Source of the DNA: JAALKW01 sp963974485
GTDB lineage: Bacteria > Pseudomonadota > Gammaproteobacteria > Legionellales > Legionellaceae
Direction: 5' to 3'
DNA length: 64,000 nt
NCBI GenBank assembly: GCA_963974485.1
Contig: CAXBBS010000008.1
Coordinates: 32,737 to 96,736 of the forward strand
Made by a program: the position numbers and the translations under genes. Shown here in pieces: positions 36,320 to 44,897 of the stretch; position 1 is the stretch's first letter, and every line of letters starts with the position of its first letter. The notes under the pieces were generated by a model. It saw only the letters and a list, made by a program, of their open reading frames with translations, did no database searches and had not been told where the DNA came from.

Positions 36320-36347
36320 TTGAATAATTTCTTTTCAAGTCTATACT
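36320..36347 (+). promoter_or_regulatory. Candidate ihfB promoter
   Basis: TTGAAT (36320-36325) and TATACT (36342-36347) are separated by 16 bases, 63 bases upstream of the ihfB ATG. Confidence 0.45.
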
Positions 36348-36410
36348 TATGTCGTAAGATGAAAAAGATATAAAAAATACGAATGGAACGATGGAACGGT
36401 TGAGGCGATA

Positions 36411-36728
36411 ATGATTAAATCGAAGCTTATAGCAAACCTTGCCGCTGACATGACGCATTTACCGGAAAAACGCATCATGGAAGGCGTAAATTTAATTCTT
36501 AAAACAATGAGTCACTCACTCACACAGGGTGAACGCATTGAAATTAGAGGATTTGGCAGTTTTTCACTACGGCACAGGCCACCACGCAATGCCCACAACC
36601 CCAAAACGGGCGAAAAAGTTATCACTGAAGAAAAAAACACGCCGCATTTCAAGCCAGGCAAAGAACTGCGGGCACGTGTGGAGGCATCTCGCCATACGCA
36701 CCCTCTTCAGGACGACGAACCCACATAA
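36411..36728 (+). CDS. ihfB: Integration host factor subunit beta
   Basis: DNABII protein that pairs with IhfA. The 105-aa sequence includes TQGERIEIRGFGSFSLRHR and PRNAHNPKTGEKV, then PHFKPGKELRARV, all matching IhfB closely. The C-terminus is about 10 residues longer than in E. coli, with an acidic end. In most relatives ihfB follows rpsA; here it stands alone. Its stop is one base from the stop of the converging dcd gene. Confidence 0.95.
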   Translation: MIKSKLIANLAADMTHLPEKRIMEGVNLILKTMSHSLTQGERIEIRGFGSFSLRHRPPRNAHNPKTGEKVITEEKNTPHFKPGKELRARVEASRHTHPLQDDEPT

Positions 36729-36729
36729 A

Positions 36730-37296
36730 TCAAGTCCGGGGTAACGTTACACCGGTTTGATTTTGATATTTGCCTGCTCGGTCGCGATAAGACACGGAAC
36801 ACGGCTCATTGGCCCCTAAAAAGATCATTTGCGCAACACCCTCGTTCGCATAAATTTTTGCAGGTAAGGTGGTTGTGTTCGAAAACTCCAACGTAACATG
36901 ACCTTCCCATTCAGGCTCAAGCGGCGTGACATTCACAATAATCCCGCAACGCGCGTACGTCGATTTACCCAGACACACCGTAAGCACATCTCGAGGAATG
37001 CGAAAGTACTCAACCGTTCGTGCTAATGCAAACGAATTAGGCGGGATGATACACACGTCCGCATTCACATCAACAAAACTGTTTTCATCAAACGCCTTGG
37101 GATCCACAATCACTGAATTAATATTCGTAAATACTTTAAATTCAGGCGCGCAACGAACATCGTAACCGTAACTCGAGACACCGTACGAAATAAGGCGACC
37201 CTGGTCGTTCTCACGCACTTGCCCCTGTTCAAATGGCTCAATCATGCCATGCTCAAGCGACATTTTTTTTATCCACCTATCCGACATAACCGACAT
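36730..37296 (-). CDS. dcd: dCTP deaminase
   Basis: Deaminates dCTP to dUTP for thymidylate synthesis. The 188-aa protein has the family signatures YGVSSYGYDVR, LGKSTYARCGIIVNVTPLEPEWEGHVTLEFSNTT (containing the catalytic Glu) and GVAQMIF. It has normal length for the monofunctional enzyme. ATG 37284 (MSDRWIKKM) is an alternative start. It ends one base from ihfB. Confidence 0.96.
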   Translation of the reverse strand: MSVMSDRWIKKMSLEHGMIEPFEQGQVRENDQGRLISYGVSSYGYDVRCAPEFKVFTNINSVIVDPKAFDENSFVDVNADVCIIPPNSFALARTVEYFRIPRDVLTVCLGKSTYARCGIIVNVTPLEPEWEGHVTLEFSNTTTLPAKIYANEGVAQMIFLGANEPCSVSYRDRAGKYQNQTGVTLPRT

Positions 37297-37357
37297 CGAG
37301 CTACTCCCACCAAAAACAAAACGAACCTATCCTACCATAAAGCTCAAATAACTTCAT

Positions 37358-37389
37358 AAAAAAAGGGCCGTCGTTTCCGACGGCCCTTT
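37358..37389 (-). terminator. Intrinsic terminator of the first porin gene
   Basis: GGGCCGTCG (37365-37373) and CGACGGCCC (37378-37386) form a 9-bp stem around TTTC. A 7-T run follows on the minus strand. Its core is the same as that of the terminator at 42482. Confidence 0.92.
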
Positions 37390-37414
37390 CCGAGAAAAGC
37401 TAAGCTCCGTGCGA

Positions 37415-38374
37415 TTAAGCAACGTTTCCTAACCAGTTCAAGCCAAAGTACAAGCCTTGAAGTCCGAAGTCGCCACTCACAACTTGTGATGCTGAACTAA
37501 CAGGATCGCCATTGATTGCTTGTGTTGCGTTAAAATAATTAACAAACATCCAACCCACATCAAGTGTTAAATCCCCTTGAGCCATCGCATAACCGTATTT
37601 AATACCAAGCTTCGCTTCAAGTTCAGGAACGATCGTCGCTTTTGATGCGCTCAAAGGAAAGACTGTCGTATTATGCTCGTAAGCAAAGCTTATTTTACTC
37701 GTTCCCGCCAAGAGTGCTGCGGCTCCATTCGCGTAAACGCCTAAACCATTACCCCAATCATAACTCATATCAGCACCAACACGAGCCCCAAATCCATTGT
37801 ATGTTGGCTTAGAACTAAAATTGTCTACCGCATTATTATCTGAGCTTTCTGTTCCTGATATATTTAATGTATTCGCAATACGTGCGTATTGGAAACCACC
37901 GTGAAAACGAATGTTTTTATTCTCACCAAAATCAACATGCTGACCGAACTCTAAGTTCACAGCATCCCATTTAGGGTTAATCGACGTGCGTTTATTTTCA
38001 TCAATATCTTCATCAACAATAAATGTGTAGTCTGCTGACAAGTTTCTTGTGGTTGATTTATCGATATGATACCAATTCAAATTAGCATCGTTACCGGTAT
38101 TAAAATGGTAAGAACCTTCAATAAAAAAGCCCCATGCCCATGTTTGATTAAAATCTTGGTATGCACCTGTGGTGTTATTAACAGCTGAATAGCTGTAATC
38201 GCCACCCGAAAATGCAGGTTGCAGATACAAAGCTTTCGCACCCAAGTCCCAAGCTGTGCTTTCGCAAGGTACCGTTACGTTGACAGCACTGCAAACAGGT
38301 CCCATTGATCCGGCAAATACAGCACTACTGCTAAGAGCAAGTACCGCTACGGCTGTTTTCTTTAAATTTAACAT
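37415..38374 (-). CDS. MOMP-like outer-membrane porin (Lpg1974 family), copy 1
   Basis: A 319-aa beta-barrel protein similar to the Legionella major outer membrane protein family. Residues 1-21 form a signal peptide (ending VFAG). The mature start SMGPVCSAVNVTVPCE and the end GDFGLQGLYFGLNWLG are typical of the family. It is almost identical to copy 3 (42537-43511) over residues 1-110, then differs in four short blocks (about 112-131, 170-188, 229-242 and 287-298) that probably form surface loops. A -10 box and a GGAGA site precede it as in copy 3. Porin function is inferred from the family. Confidence 0.9.
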   Translation of the reverse strand: MLNLKKTAVAVLALSSSAVFAGSMGPVCSAVNVTVPCESTAWDLGAKALYLQPAFSGGDYSYSAVNNTTGAYQDFNQTWAWGFFIEGSYHFNTGNDANLNWYHIDKSTTRNLSADYTFIVDEDIDENKRTSINPKWDAVNLEFGQHVDFGENKNIRFHGGFQYARIANTLNISGTESSDNNAVDNFSSKPTYNGFGARVGADMSYDWGNGLGVYANGAAALLAGTSKISFAYEHNTTVFPLSASKATIVPELEAKLGIKYGYAMAQGDLTLDVGWMFVNYFNATQAINGDPVSSASQVVSGDFGLQGLYFGLNWLGNVA

Positions 38375-38394
38375 GCGTGTTTCTCCACTTTATT

Positions 38395-38400
38395 ATTATA
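38395..38400 (-). promoter_or_regulatory. -10 element of porin copy 1
   Basis: TATAAT on the minus strand, 20 bases before the ATG, within a leader conserved with porin copy 3. The -35 region is not well conserved. The predicted 5' leader is very short (about 15 bases). Confidence 0.5.
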
Positions 38401-38450
38401 ATCTTCCGTTTAAACTCGTCATAACCATAACACTTATCTATTGTTCTAAT

Positions 38451-39515
38451 CTACCATAACGCCTCAAGCTCATTCGAACACTCAAAATATTGAAGCACTT
38501 GCTCCGATGACACAGCATCCCACGTGGCAGGAGACCACTTGGGTGATTTATCTTTATCAACTAAACGTGCACGAACACCTTCGTAAAAATCATGATGTTT
38601 AAAAAAGTGATAAGCAAGGCCATAATCCATAGCTAGACACTCCGCCAGACTCAAGCCTTTTGCGCGACGAAGCTGTTCAAACGTGACATGAAGACTGAGC
38701 GGTGATTGCTCTAAGAGCAACGCTTTTGTGTCTTGCGACCACGTTGTATTTTGTTGTTCAAGCGCTTCAAATACTTCGGATAAATCTGACTTATGATTAA
38801 ATGCATCAGCAACAAACTCTGCTTCACTGGGTGAACATCCCTTCGGCATCCCACACTGATACGCTTCCAAACAAGCACTTACCTGTTGATCTGCATTTGC
38901 TGATAAATCACGTGTACGTAATTGTGTTAAAATATCCGGGATTCTATGAGACGGCACGGTGTATTTGACTAAACCCATCGCATAAGCATCCGAACTTTTA
39001 AGACGCCGTCCGGTCAGGCCTAAATACAAGCCAAAGCCGCCGGGACACGCAGATAATAAATGACTCGCACCAATATCAGGAAAAAAACCAATGCTCGCTT
39101 CAGGCATCATAAATGCAAACTGCTCACTTGCAACAGCATGTGAGCCGTGTAACGTAATCCCAACACCACCGCCTATGGTCAAACCATCCATCAATGAAAT
39201 ATAAGGCTTACCAAAAACAGAAATCAAATGATTCAAACGATACTCATGCTTAAATAAACGCATGGGAACCAAAGGATCATCTCGACCCACATCAAACACC
39301 CAGCGAACATCTCCACCCGCACAAAAGATTTTTGCAGGAGGCGCTTGAACAACAATCGCATGAACCTCTGAATCATGCTGCCAAAGTTTCAATTGCTTAT
39401 CTATAGCCTCAAACATCGTCAACGTTAAAGCGTTAAGCGCTTTCGGTCGATTCAATGTAATAAAACCGAGATGATCTTCGACCGAAAATAATACTTCGTG
39501 TGGCAAAACACCCAT
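38451..39515 (-). CDS. 3-hydroxyisobutyryl-CoA hydrolase-like (enoyl-CoA hydratase/isomerase family)
   Basis: A 354-aa member of the ECH_2 branch of the crotonase superfamily. Length and motifs (KIFCAGGDVRWVFD, DGLTIGGGVGITLHG, MPEASIGFFPDIGASHLL, LGLTGRRLKSSDA) match 3-hydroxyisobutyryl-CoA hydrolase, which releases 3-hydroxyisobutyrate in valine degradation. It is last of three genes (acyl-CoA dehydrogenase, enoyl-CoA hydratase, hydrolase), 2 bases after the hydratase. The context supports the assignment. Confidence 0.85.
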   Translation of the reverse strand: MGVLPHEVLFSVEDHLGFITLNRPKALNALTLTMFEAIDKQLKLWQHDSEVHAIVVQAPPAKIFCAGGDVRWVFDVGRDDPLVPMRLFKHEYRLNHLISVFGKPYISLMDGLTIGGGVGITLHGSHAVASEQFAFMMPEASIGFFPDIGASHLLSACPGGFGLYLGLTGRRLKSSDAYAMGLVKYTVPSHRIPDILTQLRTRDLSANADQQVSACLEAYQCGMPKGCSPSEAEFVADAFNHKSDLSEVFEALEQQNTTWSQDTKALLLEQSPLSLHVTFEQLRRAKGLSLAECLAMDYGLAYHFFKHHDFYEGVRARLVDKDKSPKWSPATWDAVSSEQVLQYFECSNELEALW

Positions 39516-39517
39516 GC

Positions 39518-40291
39518 TTAAGTCCCCTCAAACACTGCAGGACGTTTTTCAAGAAACGCTGACACACCTTCATGTTTATCTTGTGTTGCGCATATTTTAG
39601 CAAAATGCAGCGCTTCAAGCTCAAAAGCATCGTTAATCGACATATCATAACCCGCATCAATCACATCCATCACACTCGCAGCTGCCTGTGGTGCCACGGC
39701 TAAAATACTTTGCAAGATTTCTTTACTGCGCGTGATTAAGTCTTCGAGTTGAACCACTTCGCTTACCAAGCCCCATTTTTCAGCCATATCTGCATCAATC
39801 GTACGTCCTGTTAAGCACAAATCCAACGCACGTCCTTTACCAACCAAGCGAGCGAGACGCTGCGTTCCACCATAACCGGGTATAACACCTAACTTCACCT
39901 CAGGTTGGCCAAATTTTGCGGCGGTGGCCGCAACCCTCAGGGTTGCGGCCATGGCAAGCTCGCACCCTCCACCAAATGCATAACCATTAATCGCAGCCAA
40001 CGATGGTTTTCCTAACGTTTCAAGCGTTCGAAACACACGCTGACCATGTTTTGCAAACACATACCCTGTTTGCGCATTACACGCTGATAAACGTTGAATA
40101 TCAGCCCCCGCGCAGAACGCATTGCCTGCGCCTGTAATCAGCACGGCGCGTACATCTGAATTTTGTTTTGCCTCTAAAAATATGGCATCCAAACTCATCA
40201 AAAGATCTGTACTCAATGCATTTAATTTTTCAGGTCGATTCAACGTAATATTTAAAATGCCCGCATCTAAATATTGCTCTACATCTGCCAT
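39518..40291 (-). CDS. Enoyl-CoA hydratase
   Basis: A 257-aa crotonase. Both catalytic glutamates are in place: one in NGYAFGGGCELAMA (about 115) and one in FGQPEVKLGVIPGYGGTQRL (about 138). The oxyanion-hole segment GAGNAFCAGADI is also intact. In this operon it probably hydrates methacrylyl-CoA in valine breakdown, though the family is promiscuous and short-chain fatty acid substrates are possible. It lies 21 bases after the dehydrogenase. Confidence 0.88.
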   Translation of the reverse strand: MADVEQYLDAGILNITLNRPEKLNALSTDLLMSLDAIFLEAKQNSDVRAVLITGAGNAFCAGADIQRLSACNAQTGYVFAKHGQRVFRTLETLGKPSLAAINGYAFGGGCELAMAATLRVAATAAKFGQPEVKLGVIPGYGGTQRLARLVGKGRALDLCLTGRTIDADMAEKWGLVSEVVQLEDLITRSKEILQSILAVAPQAAASVMDVIDAGYDMSINDAFELEALHFAKICATQDKHEGVSAFLEKRPAVFEGT

Positions 40292-40312
40292 ACTGCTGCC
40301 TCCCTATTACAT

Positions 40313-41464
40313 TTAAATAACATACGATTCATCCAGCACTGATTTTGAAATAATTTCACGCATAATTTCATTGGTACCTTCAACCACTTGATTGATTCTC
40401 AAGTCTCGAAAAAAACGCTCAAGAGGATAATCTTTAAGACAACCGTAACCACCGTGCAATTGCATGGCTTTATCACTGATTTTAAACGCTGCATCCGTTG
40501 CTTGCTGTTTAGCCATAGCACAATATAGCGCCGCTTTAGGATGGTTCGTATCTAAAGCATTTGCCGCACGATACGTCATTAATCGCGCCGATTCAAAAGT
40601 GCTAAACATATCAGCAACCTGAAAACGAAGGGCCTGAAAGGCTGCCAATTCTTTCCCAAACTGACGACGTTCATGCAAATATTTTTGAATTAAACGTAAA
40701 CAAGCTAATGCACCACCCAGCGAGCATGCCGCAATATTCACACGACCGCCATTCAAAGCATGCAGTGCTATTTTAAACCCTGCACCTTCATCCCCCACAC
40801 GATGACGTATCGGTACGCGGCAATTATCAAAAAACAACATTGATGTTGGCTGACTACGCCAACCTAGTTTTTTTTCCTGCTGACCAAAGCTCAAACCTGG
40901 ACTATTCTTCTCAACCAGCACACAACTGATGCCATGATGCGATTCGTCGCCCGTACGCACCATACATAAGTACACATCGCTAACGCCACCACCTGAAATA
41001 AAGGCTTTTGAACCGTTGAGAATATAATCATCACCATCTTTAATTGCACGCGTTTTAAGAGCAGCGGCGTCAGAACCTGACTCTGGCTCCGTGAGGCAAT
41101 AACTCGAAAAAACATCCATACATGCAAGCTTAGGCCCCCAAGATGCACGTAACTCAGGCTCTGCATAACGGTCAATCAGAGACATTACCATATTATGAAT
41201 TGATAAATATGCGCTAGTACTCACGCACGCTGAAGCTAATTGCTCAAAAATTAATGCCGCACTCAGGCGTGACAACCCCGAGCCGCCAATATCTTCTTTC
41301 GCAACCATGCCTGCCATACCAAGTTTGGCTGCTTCGTGCAAAATGTCTTGAGGAAAATACCCCGTTTCATCCCAAAATGCTGCGTTAGCCTCAAGTCGCT
41401 CACGCGCAAAGCTAGCTGCCATATCGCGTAATAAAATATGTTCTTCATCTAATTGAAAGTCCAT
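40313..41464 (-). CDS. Acyl-CoA dehydrogenase, isobutyryl-CoA dehydrogenase type
   Basis: A 383-aa FAD enzyme. It resembles mammalian ACAD8 (isobutyryl-CoA dehydrogenase) along its length: STSAYLSIHNMVMSLID, SSYCLTEPESGSDAAALKT, YILNGSKAFISGGGVSDVY, GLSFGQQEKKLGWRSQPTS and LHGGYGCLKDYPLERFFRDLR. The catalytic Glu is expected in VVEGTNEIMR near 368. This strong resemblance is why I read the operon as valine degradation. The start is 20 bases from the stop of porin copy 2, so it may be partly transcribed with that gene. Confidence 0.9.
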   Translation of the reverse strand: MDFQLDEEHILLRDMAASFARERLEANAAFWDETGYFPQDILHEAAKLGMAGMVAKEDIGGSGLSRLSAALIFEQLASACVSTSAYLSIHNMVMSLIDRYAEPELRASWGPKLACMDVFSSYCLTEPESGSDAAALKTRAIKDGDDYILNGSKAFISGGGVSDVYLCMVRTGDESHHGISCVLVEKNSPGLSFGQQEKKLGWRSQPTSMLFFDNCRVPIRHRVGDEGAGFKIALHALNGGRVNIAACSLGGALACLRLIQKYLHERRQFGKELAAFQALRFQVADMFSTFESARLMTYRAANALDTNHPKAALYCAMAKQQATDAAFKISDKAMQLHGGYGCLKDYPLERFFRDLRINQVVEGTNEIMREIISKSVLDESYVI

Positions 41465-41483
41465 TTTTCACCTTTTTGATACG

Positions 41484-42452
41484 CTAAAAACCATTTCCCA
41501 ACCAATGCAAGCCAAAGTACAAGCCCTGGAGTCCAAAACTTCCCGTGACGGTTTCTGGTTTCGTTCGGGTTAAAAAATTACTGGGTATCACTTGCGTTGC
41601 ATTAAAATAATTAATCCACATCCAAGCCAGATCAAGCGTTAAATCGCCCATAGCCATACCATAATCATATTTTATACCCAATTTTGCTTCAACTTCAGGA
41701 ACCATCGCGACTTTAGAGGCATGTGATTTGAATGGCGCTCCCGTATTATCGATAAACGCATCGCTCGCTTTATCATAACCACCTAAAACAGCTGCTGCAA
41801 AATTGCTATAAATACCGATATCATAACCTAAATCATACCCCATATCAGCGCCTACACGTCCACCAAAACCATTGTATGTTGACTTGCTTTGAAACTCAAA
41901 AGCTAAACCGTCATGAAGACCCTGTGGATTTTCTCCTGCCAGCTTTTCTTTAATGGTAATACGTGCATACTGTAATCCGCCGTGAAAACGAACATGCTTA
42001 TTTTCACCAAAACTTACATGCTGACCAAACTCTAAATTTAAAGCATCCCATTGAGGCTTAATATGAGAAACGGCTGCTTCAGCTTCTCGGCCACGAAAGA
42101 AATCAAAATCGCCATCAAAGATTTTTTTCATGGATTTTGCAATATGATATAAATTCAAACTTACGTCGCTATCCGTATTATAGTGATACGAACCTTCAAG
42201 ATAAAAACCCCAGCCCGTCTTTTGATCAAAATCCTCATATTGCCCTGTGATGTTATTCATCGCTGCATAACGATAATCACCATCTGAATAGGCAGATGAT
42301 AAATATAAAGCACGAGCACCAAAATCCCAGGATGCACCTTCACATGCCGTAGTTGCATCAACGGCTTTACACGACGATCCCATCGTGCCAGAAAATACCG
42401 TCGTACTACTCAAAACAAGCACGGCCATGACAAACTTATTAAGATTTAACAT
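41484..42452 (-). CDS. MOMP-like outer-membrane porin (Lpg1974 family), copy 2
   Basis: A 322-aa paralogue of the porins at 37415 and 42537, clearly more diverged: MLNLNKFVMAVLVLSSTTVFSG is the signal peptide, then TMGSSCKAVDATTACEGASW with the two family cysteines. The barrel pattern and terminal GSFGLQGLYFGLHWLG are kept. Unlike the other two it lacks the conserved leader, and its upstream region (84 bases) mostly holds the terminator of copy 3. No terminator separates it from the acyl-CoA dehydrogenase gene 20 bases downstream. Confidence 0.88.
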   Translation of the reverse strand: MLNLNKFVMAVLVLSSTTVFSGTMGSSCKAVDATTACEGASWDFGARALYLSSAYSDGDYRYAAMNNITGQYEDFDQKTGWGFYLEGSYHYNTDSDVSLNLYHIAKSMKKIFDGDFDFFRGREAEAAVSHIKPQWDALNLEFGQHVSFGENKHVRFHGGLQYARITIKEKLAGENPQGLHDGLAFEFQSKSTYNGFGGRVGADMGYDLGYDIGIYSNFAAAVLGGYDKASDAFIDNTGAPFKSHASKVAMVPEVEAKLGIKYDYGMAMGDLTLDLAWMWINYFNATQVIPSNFLTRTKPETVTGSFGLQGLYFGLHWLGNGF

Positions 42453-42481
42453 CTATATTTCCATAAAAATATAATTTTTTC

Positions 42482-42514
42482 AAAAAAAAAGGCCGTCGTT
42501 TCCGACGGCCTTTT
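42482..42514 (-). terminator. Intrinsic terminator of porin copy 3
   Basis: GGCCGTCG (42491-42498) and CGACGGCC (42503-42510) around TTTC, with a 9-T run on the minus strand. Stem core and loop are the same as in the terminator of copy 1, indicating that the duplicated unit included it. Confidence 0.92.
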
Positions 42515-42536
42515 CCGATAGCTAAGCTTCGTGCAA

Positions 42537-43511
42537 TTAAGCAACGTTTCCTAACCAGTTCAAACCAAAGTACAAGCCTTGAAGTCCGAAGTCTCCACTA
42601 ACTGCTTGTGGTGCATTGCCCGTTGCAATGTTGCTTTGAATTGCTTGTGTTGGGTTGAAGTAGTTAACCCACATCCAACCAACATCAAGTGTCAAGTCGC
42701 CTTGAGCCATCGCGTAACCGTATTTCAAGCCAAGTTTAGCTTCAAGTTCAGGAACGATGGTTGCTTTTGATGCACTAAGTGTAGCTGAAGCGCCTGTGTT
42801 ATCAGTCACTGAATTACTAACTTTACTTGTTCCCGCTAAAAGTGCTGCTGCACCATTGGCGTAAACACCTAAGCCATTACCCCAGTCGTAACCCATGTCA
42901 GCACCTACACGAGCTCCAAAACCATTGTATGTTGGTTTTGCTTGAGCAACAACGTTCAAGCCGTTGTTAACATCAGCTGCATTGGTTCCTGTCAATTTCA
43001 TGGTATTTGCAATACGTGCGTATTGGAAACCACCGTGGAAACGAATATTTTTGTTCTCGCCAAAATCAACGTGCTGGCCGAACTCTAAGTTCACAGCATC
43101 CCATTTAGGATTGATTCGAGCTTGTGCTGATTGGAAATCAGTATCTGGGGCTCTCATTAAGTTGAAGTCACCAGACATATTTCGGGTGGTAGATTTATCG
43201 ATGTGATACCAGTTTAAGTTAGCATCGTTACCGGTATTGAAGTGATAAGAACCTTCAATAAAAAATCCCCAAGCCCATGATTGATTAAAATCTTGGTATG
43301 CACCTGTGGTGTTATTAACAGCTGAATAGCTGTAATCGCCACCAGAAAACGCAGGTTGCAAATACAACGCTTTAGCACCGAAGTCCCAAGCGGTGCTTTC
43401 ACAAGGTACCGTTACGTTTACAGCACTGCAAACAGGTCCCATTGATCCGGCAAATACAGCACTGCTGCTAAGAGCAAGTACCGCTACGGCTGTTTTCTTT
43501 AAATTTAACAT
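42537..43511 (-). CDS. MOMP-like outer-membrane porin (Lpg1974 family), copy 3
   Basis: A 324-aa porin, nearly identical to copy 1 in the signal peptide, first 110 residues and most predicted strands, but with different sequence in the predicted loops (for example NLMRAPDTDFQSAQAR after residue 116). It ends with GDFGLQGLYFGLNWLGNVA, the same as copy 1. The promoter-leader and terminator are also shared. Abundant surface porin is the expected role, from the Legionella MOMP precedent. Confidence 0.9.
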   Translation of the reverse strand: MLNLKKTAVAVLALSSSAVFAGSMGPVCSAVNVTVPCESTAWDFGAKALYLQPAFSGGDYSYSAVNNTTGAYQDFNQSWAWGFFIEGSYHFNTGNDANLNWYHIDKSTTRNMSGDFNLMRAPDTDFQSAQARINPKWDAVNLEFGQHVDFGENKNIRFHGGFQYARIANTMKLTGTNAADVNNGLNVVAQAKPTYNGFGARVGADMGYDWGNGLGVYANGAAALLAGTSKVSNSVTDNTGASATLSASKATIVPELEAKLGLKYGYAMAQGDLTLDVGWMWVNYFNPTQAIQSNIATGNAPQAVSGDFGLQGLYFGLNWLGNVA

Positions 43512-43853
43512 GCGCTTTTCTCCACTTTTTTATTATAATCTTCCATTTTAAAGCCACAACGTTCTATCACTGCGGCACGTCATCATCACTCTGTCCGAAA
43601 ACGTACACTAGAATGATTATCTAGCCTACTTTCCCAGTTGTCAACAATCTCGCATAAATCTTCAAGGAATCTCTTGTTACCCACTAAGAACGCTTGTTTA
43701 ATAAACAACTCTTAGCAAATAACGGCAAATAACATTCTTTCTTCAGATTTATCCCTGAGTATTATAGTCAATCTTAATGCATGTCAAGTATTATTTTTAT
43801 CATTTTTTCAATTATACTGTCAGCAACAAGTATGATTTACGTTAAGGTAGGTT
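43512..43853. other. Divergent intergenic region between porin copy 3 and the 347-aa protein gene
   Basis: 342 bases without a gene. The left end holds the porin leader. In the middle are an inverted repeat TTGTTT-AAT-AAACAA (43694-43708) and two direct repeats of GCAAATAAC (43715-43723, 43725-43733), a possible operator. The right part is AT-rich with a TATACT (43813-43818) and a TATGAT (43831-43836) that could be -10 boxes of the + gene. Confidence 0.5.
43532..43537 (-). promoter_or_regulatory. -10 element of porin copy 3
   Basis: TATAAT on the minus strand, 20 bases before the ATG, at the same position as in copy 1. Confidence 0.5.
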
Positions 43854-44897
43854 ATGGTCAGCAATTCAAGCTTTTTTAAGCCACAACAACAAAAAACCGT
43901 AGAAAACATAACGGACGCATCCCTCAACATTCACGTCGATGGCCGTGCTGACTTTGCTGTGGCAATATGGCTCATTGATCACTTACAAACAACCACGCAT
44001 CAAAAAAACAAATGCTTACCAAATATTCTATTAGAATCCTTACTAAATAACCTTCAAGAAAACACCGCGCATCAAAAACCTTCGGTAGGCTATCTCACGC
44101 CAATAAAATATTTAAAACAACTGTGCCTAGAAACCGATCCTAATATTTTAATCCCAGCCCTCGCAGATATCTTAAATCAACAAACACTCGAGTATATACT
44201 TAAGAATTCACGCGCATACACCTCATATTTTTTAAATATAACGCCGCATACACTTTCTCAAAAAAACATAGAGCGTAACGCACGATGCCTAAACCCGTTA
44301 CTACCAAGCATTATATCGCACCTACTTGCTCTTCCTTTTTATATATCAATAAGCTCAGATAACAAAACACTTCCTAAAAAACACCCTAATTCAACACCGA
44401 TGCTTGACCGAAGCACAGGCATTAAGCTTCATTGGCACAATGGGCAGTGCTTTGTTTCCACCTATTTGACAGAGACCTCGACTTCTTATTTTAAAAATAT
44501 CGATATCACAAAATTTAAACCAACCGCACCCTTGCATTTAAAAAATGCTCAGCAACACCTAAAACATCTTACGCAAGAAACGACACGCTCAAACGATATG
44601 TATCATGCGACAAAAACTAAATTAACAAAATATATGGCCACTGAAAAAAAATCACATACTGACATGCTTAAAATCTACTTTGATCACTTAAACCGAAGCA
44701 TCAAGCAACCATCAAAATTTTTTGACACCCTCCATGGAACCCAGCATTTCTTTCAAAATACACCCACCTGTGGCATAAACCATGGAATAGAAGGAGCAAT
44801 TACGCGTTTATTAACGCTCGGCGAGCAATTAGATATGACAACACATCCTATTGAAACCTATGATTCAAATAACATGAAAACCGCACCCGCAGGTTAA
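43854..44897 (+). CDS. Orphan protein of unknown function
   Basis: A 347-aa hydrophilic protein rich in His, Thr, Asn, Gln and Lys, without signal peptide, membrane span or recognised domain. Residues about 50-160 are probably helical; residues 190-210 (STGIKLHWHNGQCFVSTYL) look like beta strands. AAGG 6 bases before ATG 43854 supports the start. Its stop overlaps the stop of the converging PLP enzyme gene by 4 bases. It could be a lineage-specific effector, but there is no direct evidence. Confidence 0.55.
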   Translation: MVSNSSFFKPQQQKTVENITDASLNIHVDGRADFAVAIWLIDHLQTTTHQKNKCLPNILLESLLNNLQENTAHQKPSVGYLTPIKYLKQLCLETDPNILIPALADILNQQTLEYILKNSRAYTSYFLNITPHTLSQKNIERNARCLNPLLPSIISHLLALPFYISISSDNKTLPKKHPNSTPMLDRSTGIKLHWHNGQCFVSTYLTETSTSYFKNIDITKFKPTAPLHLKNAQQHLKHLTQETTRSNDMYHATKTKLTKYMATEKKSHTDMLKIYFDHLNRSIKQPSKFFDTLHGTQHFFQNTPTCGINHGIEGAITRLLTLGEQLDMTTHPIETYDSNNMKTAPAG

